NCBI GenBank assembly: GCA_017302655.1
Contig: JAFLDE010000011.1
Span: 1 to 64,000, forward strand
Source of the DNA: Burkholderiales bacterium
GTDB lineage: Bacteria > Pseudomonadota > Gammaproteobacteria > Burkholderiales > Burkholderiaceae_C
Length of the DNA: 64,000 nt
Direction of reading: 5' to 3'
The notes below the pieces were generated by a model, which did not search any database, was not told the origin of the DNA, and was given only the letters and a program-made list of their open reading frames with translations. Below, piece by piece: positions 60,841 through 64,000 of this stretch. Numbering within the stretch: the stretch's first letter is position 1; the number at the start of each line of letters is the position of its first letter. Position numbers and translations under genes: made by a program.

Positions 60841-61334
60841 GTCAAGCTTGGCACAGGCTGCTTGGCACTGGGGCCACGCACCAGGCGAACCTTGCCCTCG
60901 GGCAGCAGCAGGGTGACGGTTCGCGGAACCTGATCGCCGACGTCCACCGCGACGAGGTTCAGGCCGTAGCGGTCGACCAGTTCCATTCCCATCTCGATAT
61001 TGCGTTCGCCGACGTTGAAGTTCATGGACATGCCGTCCGGCAGCGTGTCAGCTCCACCGTACAGATGCGCTTCGTACTCGTCGCTGCGCGTGCCCATGCG
61101 CCGCATGGCTTGCTCCATCAGTTCCATGGCCTCGTCGCCGTAGCGCGGGTCGAGCGTCTCACCGCCACGGCGCTTGCGCGAGGGCAGCAGGTAATGGCAC
61201 ATGCCACCAAAGCCACGGGCCCGGTGCCAGACCAGGATGGACACGCAGGAACCCAGCAGGGTCTTCAGGGCGCCAGCGCGCACGAAAGCCCACTGACCGG
61301 GCAGCAGGGTCTCGACGACGCGGGCTTCAGCCAT
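60837..61334 (-). CDS. cheD: Chemoreceptor glutamine deamidase CheD
   Basis: The 165-residue enzyme has the catalytic Cys in LLGSCVSILVWH and His in GGMCHYLLPSR, as in CheD. It deamidates receptor glutamines. ATG 61334 gives the normal family length. It overlaps cheR by 8 bases and cheB by 4 bases. Confidence 0.94.
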   Translation of the reverse strand: MAEARVVETLLPGQWAFVRAGALKTLLGSCVSILVWHRARGFGGMCHYLLPSRKRRGGETLDPRYGDEAMELMEQAMRRMGTRSDEYEAHLYGGADTLPDGMSMNFNVGERNIEMGMELVDRYGLNLVAVDVGDQVPRTVTLLLPEGKVRLVRGPSAKQPVPSLT

Positions 61335-62133
61335 GCGCGTAGATGGCGGGCTGCAGCGTGCGAATCGGCAGGTCCAGCCCGCCCAGCGACTCGGCGTGAC
61401 CCGAGTACAGCACGCCCTCCGGCTTGAGGTGCTGCAACACGCTGCGAACGATCTTCTTCTTGGCGTCGGCATCGAAGTAGATCAACACATTGCGCAGGAA
61501 GATGACGTCGAACTGCGGCAGGTTCTCCGGCAGGCGCTCCATCAGATTGGCGCTCAGGAACTGCGTACGCTGGCGCAACTCGCGCGCCACCAGCAACTGG
61601 CCGTCATACGGCCCTTGGCCGCGGCGGCAGTAACGGCGCAGGCGCTCGGGCCCGATGTTCTCGGCCCGGTCGAGTGGATACAGCCCCTGCCGCGCCGCCT
61701 GCACCATGGCGGTGGACAGGTCGCTGCCCCAGACCTCCCAGTCGGCCTTCATGCCCAACGTGTCGGCCAGCACCATGCAGATGCTGTAGGCCTCTTCGCC
61801 CGAACTGGATGCGGCGCTCCAGACCTTGAAGCCATCGTCCCCGGCTTGATCCGCACGCCGCTCCAGATCCTCGAAATGCTTGGGTTCGCGGAAGAAGTAG
61901 GTCTCGTTGGTGGTCAGGCGATCCACCACGCGAACCATCTCCGCCTTGGACACCTGCCCCTTGAGGATGCTTTCGGCATAACGCTGCACGCTGGGTTCAC
62001 CGGCCTCCAGTGCAAGGCGCTGCAGGCGCCCATACACCAGCGCCTGCTTGCTGGCGGCGAGTTGGATGCCCGAGATGCGGTGGAAGAGCGCGACGATGCC
62101 GGCGAAGGTGCTGGGCTGCAGCGACGTGCTCAT
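61327..62133 (-). CDS. cheR: Chemotaxis protein methyltransferase CheR
   Basis: The 268-residue enzyme has an N-terminal helical domain and the methyltransferase core (TNETYFFREPKHFEDL, VWSAASSSGEEAYSICM, GSDLSTAMVQAARQG, DVIFLRNVLIYFD). It methylates receptor glutamates with S-adenosylmethionine. ATG 62133 is preferred over a TTG at 62166 that would touch the receptor gene stop. Confidence 0.95.
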   Translation of the reverse strand: MSTSLQPSTFAGIVALFHRISGIQLAASKQALVYGRLQRLALEAGEPSVQRYAESILKGQVSKAEMVRVVDRLTTNETYFFREPKHFEDLERRADQAGDDGFKVWSAASSSGEEAYSICMVLADTLGMKADWEVWGSDLSTAMVQAARQGLYPLDRAENIGPERLRRYCRRGQGPYDGQLLVARELRQRTQFLSANLMERLPENLPQFDVIFLRNVLIYFDADAKKKIVRSVLQHLKPEGVLYSGHAESLGGLDLPIRTLQPAIYAHG

Positions 62134-62162
62134 GAGGGTCGGGGTGCGGGGTTCACGGTCAG

Positions 62163-64000
62163 TCAACGGCGACGAGAAGGCGCGGCCATGTGCGGTGCCT
62201 CATCGCCGAGCTGGTAGCGGCCGACGGTGTCCTGCAACTGCGCGGCCTGGGCCGAGAGCTCCTCGGCGGTGGCGCTGAGCTCCTCGCTGGCGCTGGCCGT
62301 CTGCTGGGTGTTGCTCGACACATGGTGCATGGCCGCCGTGATCTGGCTCACCCCCTGGCTCTGTTCGCCGCTGGCCGCGGCGATCTCCTGCACCAGCTCG
62401 CTGGTGCGCTGGATGCTGGGCAGCATGTCGCTGAGCAGCTTGCCGGCCTTCTCGGCCATCTGCACGCTGTTGCCGGCCAGGTTGCCGATCTCCTGCGCCG
62501 CCACCTGGCTGCGCTCGGCCAGCTTGCGCACCTCGGCGGCCACCACCGCAAAGCCCTTGCCATGCTCGCCGGCGCGCGCCGCCTCGATGGCGGCGTTGAG
62601 CGCCAGCAGATTGGTCTGGTAGGCGATGTCGTCAATGATGCCGATCTTGGTGGCGATGGACTTCATCGCCTCGACCGTCTGGGTGACGGCCTGCCCACCC
62701 TCCTGGGCCTGCTGCGCCGCCTGCGTGGCCATGCGGTCGGTCACGGTGGCGCTCTCGGCGTTTTGCTTGACGCTGGCGGCCATCTCCTGCAGCGAGGCGG
62801 TGGTCTCCTCGACGCTGGCGGCCTGCTGACTGGCGCTGTGGCTGAGCGACTGCGAGGTCTGCGAGACCTGCTCGGAGGCGGAGCTGAGCTGATCGGCGGC
62901 GACGCGCACCTCGCGGATGGTGTCGCCCACGCTGTCCAGCAGCGCATTGAAGCGCTCGGCCAGCATCTTGAAGAACTCGTCCTTGCCCTCGACGCCGATG
63001 CGCTCGGCAAAGTTGCCCGCCAGCGCGCCGTCAACGACGCCGCGGATCTCGGCCTCGGCGCGCCGCTGCGCCTCAACGTCCTGCCACTGGCCGACGGTGC
63101 CCAGCAACTCGCCCTGGGCGTCCAGCACCGGCGAGGTGGAGACGATGTAGGGGCGCCCACCGAGCTCCATGGCGCTGCTGACGGGTTGGCGCAATTGGCG
63201 CAGGCGCGCCACCGCGCCTGCTGGATCGGCGTAAAACATGCCGATCGAGCTGCCGAGGATGCGCTCCGGATCGAAGGCCGGATTGACTTGGCGGAAGGCC
63301 GCTGCGTCGCGCCGCAACACCGCCAGCAGGGCCTGGTTGGCATAGACGATCCGACCTTCGGCATCGGCGATGCGCACCGGCGAGGCGTTCACGTCGAGCG
63401 CCTGGCGGATCCGCGCGTTCTCGGCCGCCGCAGCCTCCTCGCGTTCGCGTGTCGCCAGCTCCAGGGTCATGTCCTTCCACTCCACCACCGTGCCGATGCG
63501 CTTGCCGGCCACGCTGACCGGATTGACGATCAGGTCGAAGCGTCGCCCGCCGATGTGCAGGCGCGTGCGGTGCACCCCCTGCAGGCCGTCGAGCATTTGG
63601 CGCTGATGCGCCGGGTTCTTGTGGAACTGGTCGATGTTGGTGCCGATCACACTGCTGGCCTGGAAGGCCGGCAGCTCCTTGCGCAGGTCGGCCTCGGCCT
63701 CCTGGAGCATCTGCTTCAGCGAGGCATTGCCGTACACGATGGTGTAGCTGGCATCGGCCACCATCATGTTGGTGGCGGCGGCGTCGAGTGCCTGGCGGAT
63801 GCGCTCGGCCTGCTCGGCGCGGCGCTTGGTGTCGGCGAATTCGAAGCCCAGGCGCGTTTGTACGCGTCGCAGTGACTCCATCAGCGCGGCCAGCGCGTCG
63901 CGTCCGTCCACCGGCACGATGCCGTCAAAGCGCCCCTGCGCATACTGCTCCAGCTGCTCGGTGGCCCGCGCCAGCAGGCGAACCAGGCGTCCGTTGCGTA
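62163..64000 (-). CDS. PAS-domain methyl-accepting chemotaxis protein, 5' end outside window
   Basis: The reading frame is open from the right edge of the window to a TGA at 62163-62165, so the gene is cut. The visible 611 residues contain two PAS-like modules (about 50-165 and 170-290), a HAMP-like linker and a signalling domain ([39 protein letters not shown]). The C-terminus ends [12 protein letters not shown]. It precedes cheR-cheD-cheB on the same strand, so the cluster probably serves this receptor. cheA and cheW are not seen. Confidence 0.93.
   Translation of the reverse strand, partial: RNGRLVRLLARATEQLEQYAQGRFDGIVPVDGRDALAALMESLRRVQTRLGFEFADTKRRAEQAERIRQALDAAATNMMVADASYTIVYGNASLKQMLQEAEADLRKELPAFQASSVIGTNIDQFHKNPAHQRQMLDGLQGVHRTRLHIGGRRFDLIVNPVSVAGKRIGTVVEWKDMTLELATREREEAAAAENARIRQALDVNASPVRIADAEGRIVYANQALLAVLRRDAAAFRQVNPAFDPERILGSSIGMFYADPAGAVARLRQLRQPVSSAMELGGRPYIVSTSPVLDAQGELLGTVGQWQDVEAQRRAEAEIRGVVDGALAGNFAERIGVEGKDEFFKMLAERFNALLDSVGDTIREVRVAADQLSSASEQVSQTSQSLSHSASQQAASVEETTASLQEMAASVKQNAESATVTDRMATQAAQQAQEGGQAVTQTVEAMKSIATKIGIIDDIAYQTNLLALNAAIEAARAGEHGKGFAVVAAEVRKLAERSQVAAQEIGNLAGNSVQMAEKAGKLLSDMLPSIQRTSELVQEIAAASGEQSQGVSQITAAMHHVSSNTQQTASASEELSATAEELSAQAAQLQDTVGRYQLGDEAPHMAAPSRRR

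Overview
The window is about 64 kb of dense, GC-rich chromosomal DNA. It reads as a betaproteobacterium of the order Burkholderiales, probably near the Roseateles/Rubrivivax/Inhella group. The basis is the gene families (Gram-negative porin ending in Phe, DUF1840, FutA-type iron transporter, IorAB-type molybdoenzyme, PhoH-YbeY, HemB beside HemJ), the codon bias, and intergenic repeats built on a C-rich/G-rich palindrome of the kind common in these genomes. The genus is inference. I see no rRNA, tRNA, CRISPR array, prophage or insertion sequence. Almost all genes are complete; the two window ends cut a membrane protein (left) and a chemoreceptor (right).

Layout. 1-1489: membrane-protein tail and a Tat-exported PhoX/DUF839 protein. 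1573-6903: a tight operon of a membrane-anchored binding-protein-like gene, a lipoprotein fusing a binding protein to a VWA domain, an XpaC-like protein, TelA, and an M15-like peptidase lipoprotein. 6916-9637 (minus): an HTH-ATPase-STAS-like regulator and a PAS-GGDEF protein with a decayed EAL domain. 9779-13080: a DUF1579-like secreted protein and the two subunits of a molybdenum hydroxylase. 13186-16496: ferric-iron ABC transporter. 16507-20300: enoyl-CoA hydratase, 3-hydroxyacyl-CoA dehydrogenase, HD-GYP protein and DUF1840. 20424-21335: porin with a strong terminator. 21393-25053 (minus): two-component system overlapping ruvA-ruvB. 25113-31378: phoH-ybeY, corA-hemB (minus), a candidate small RNA, hemJ, a VanZ-family protein, ferredoxin and hydrolase. 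31382-32793: D,D-carboxypeptidase and YbeD. 32790-34689 (minus): SET-domain protein, BirA and SPOR protein. 34794-41408: topB, a DUF389 protein, proA, a binding protein and a GNAT protein. 41414-45432 (minus): MFS-acyltransferase fusion and a four-gene unknown operon. 45625-48507 (minus): two tiny paralogous proteins carrying duplicated TonB-box-like motifs beside a NarL-type two-component system. 48573-52793: DOPA-type dioxygenase, an 88-bp tandem repeat, mnmA, a binding protein and a second HD-GYP protein. 52837-64000: a giant CHASE/PAS hybrid kinase, chemoreceptors, a CheY-like regulator, and cheB-cheD-cheR.

Themes. Signalling is over-represented: three histidine kinases, three free-standing response regulators, two HD-GYP proteins, one GGDEF protein and two chemoreceptors. 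The parts that are hardest to explain with known biology are: the pair of small VVVTAKR-repeat proteins at 45625-46383 with their duplicated promoter/hairpin/terminator cassette; the DUF2145-containing operon at 43319-45432; the TelA/XpaC/VWA envelope operon; the candidate small RNA near 28630-28739 with a CCTCC loop; and the alternating purine-pyrimidine tract in front of topB.
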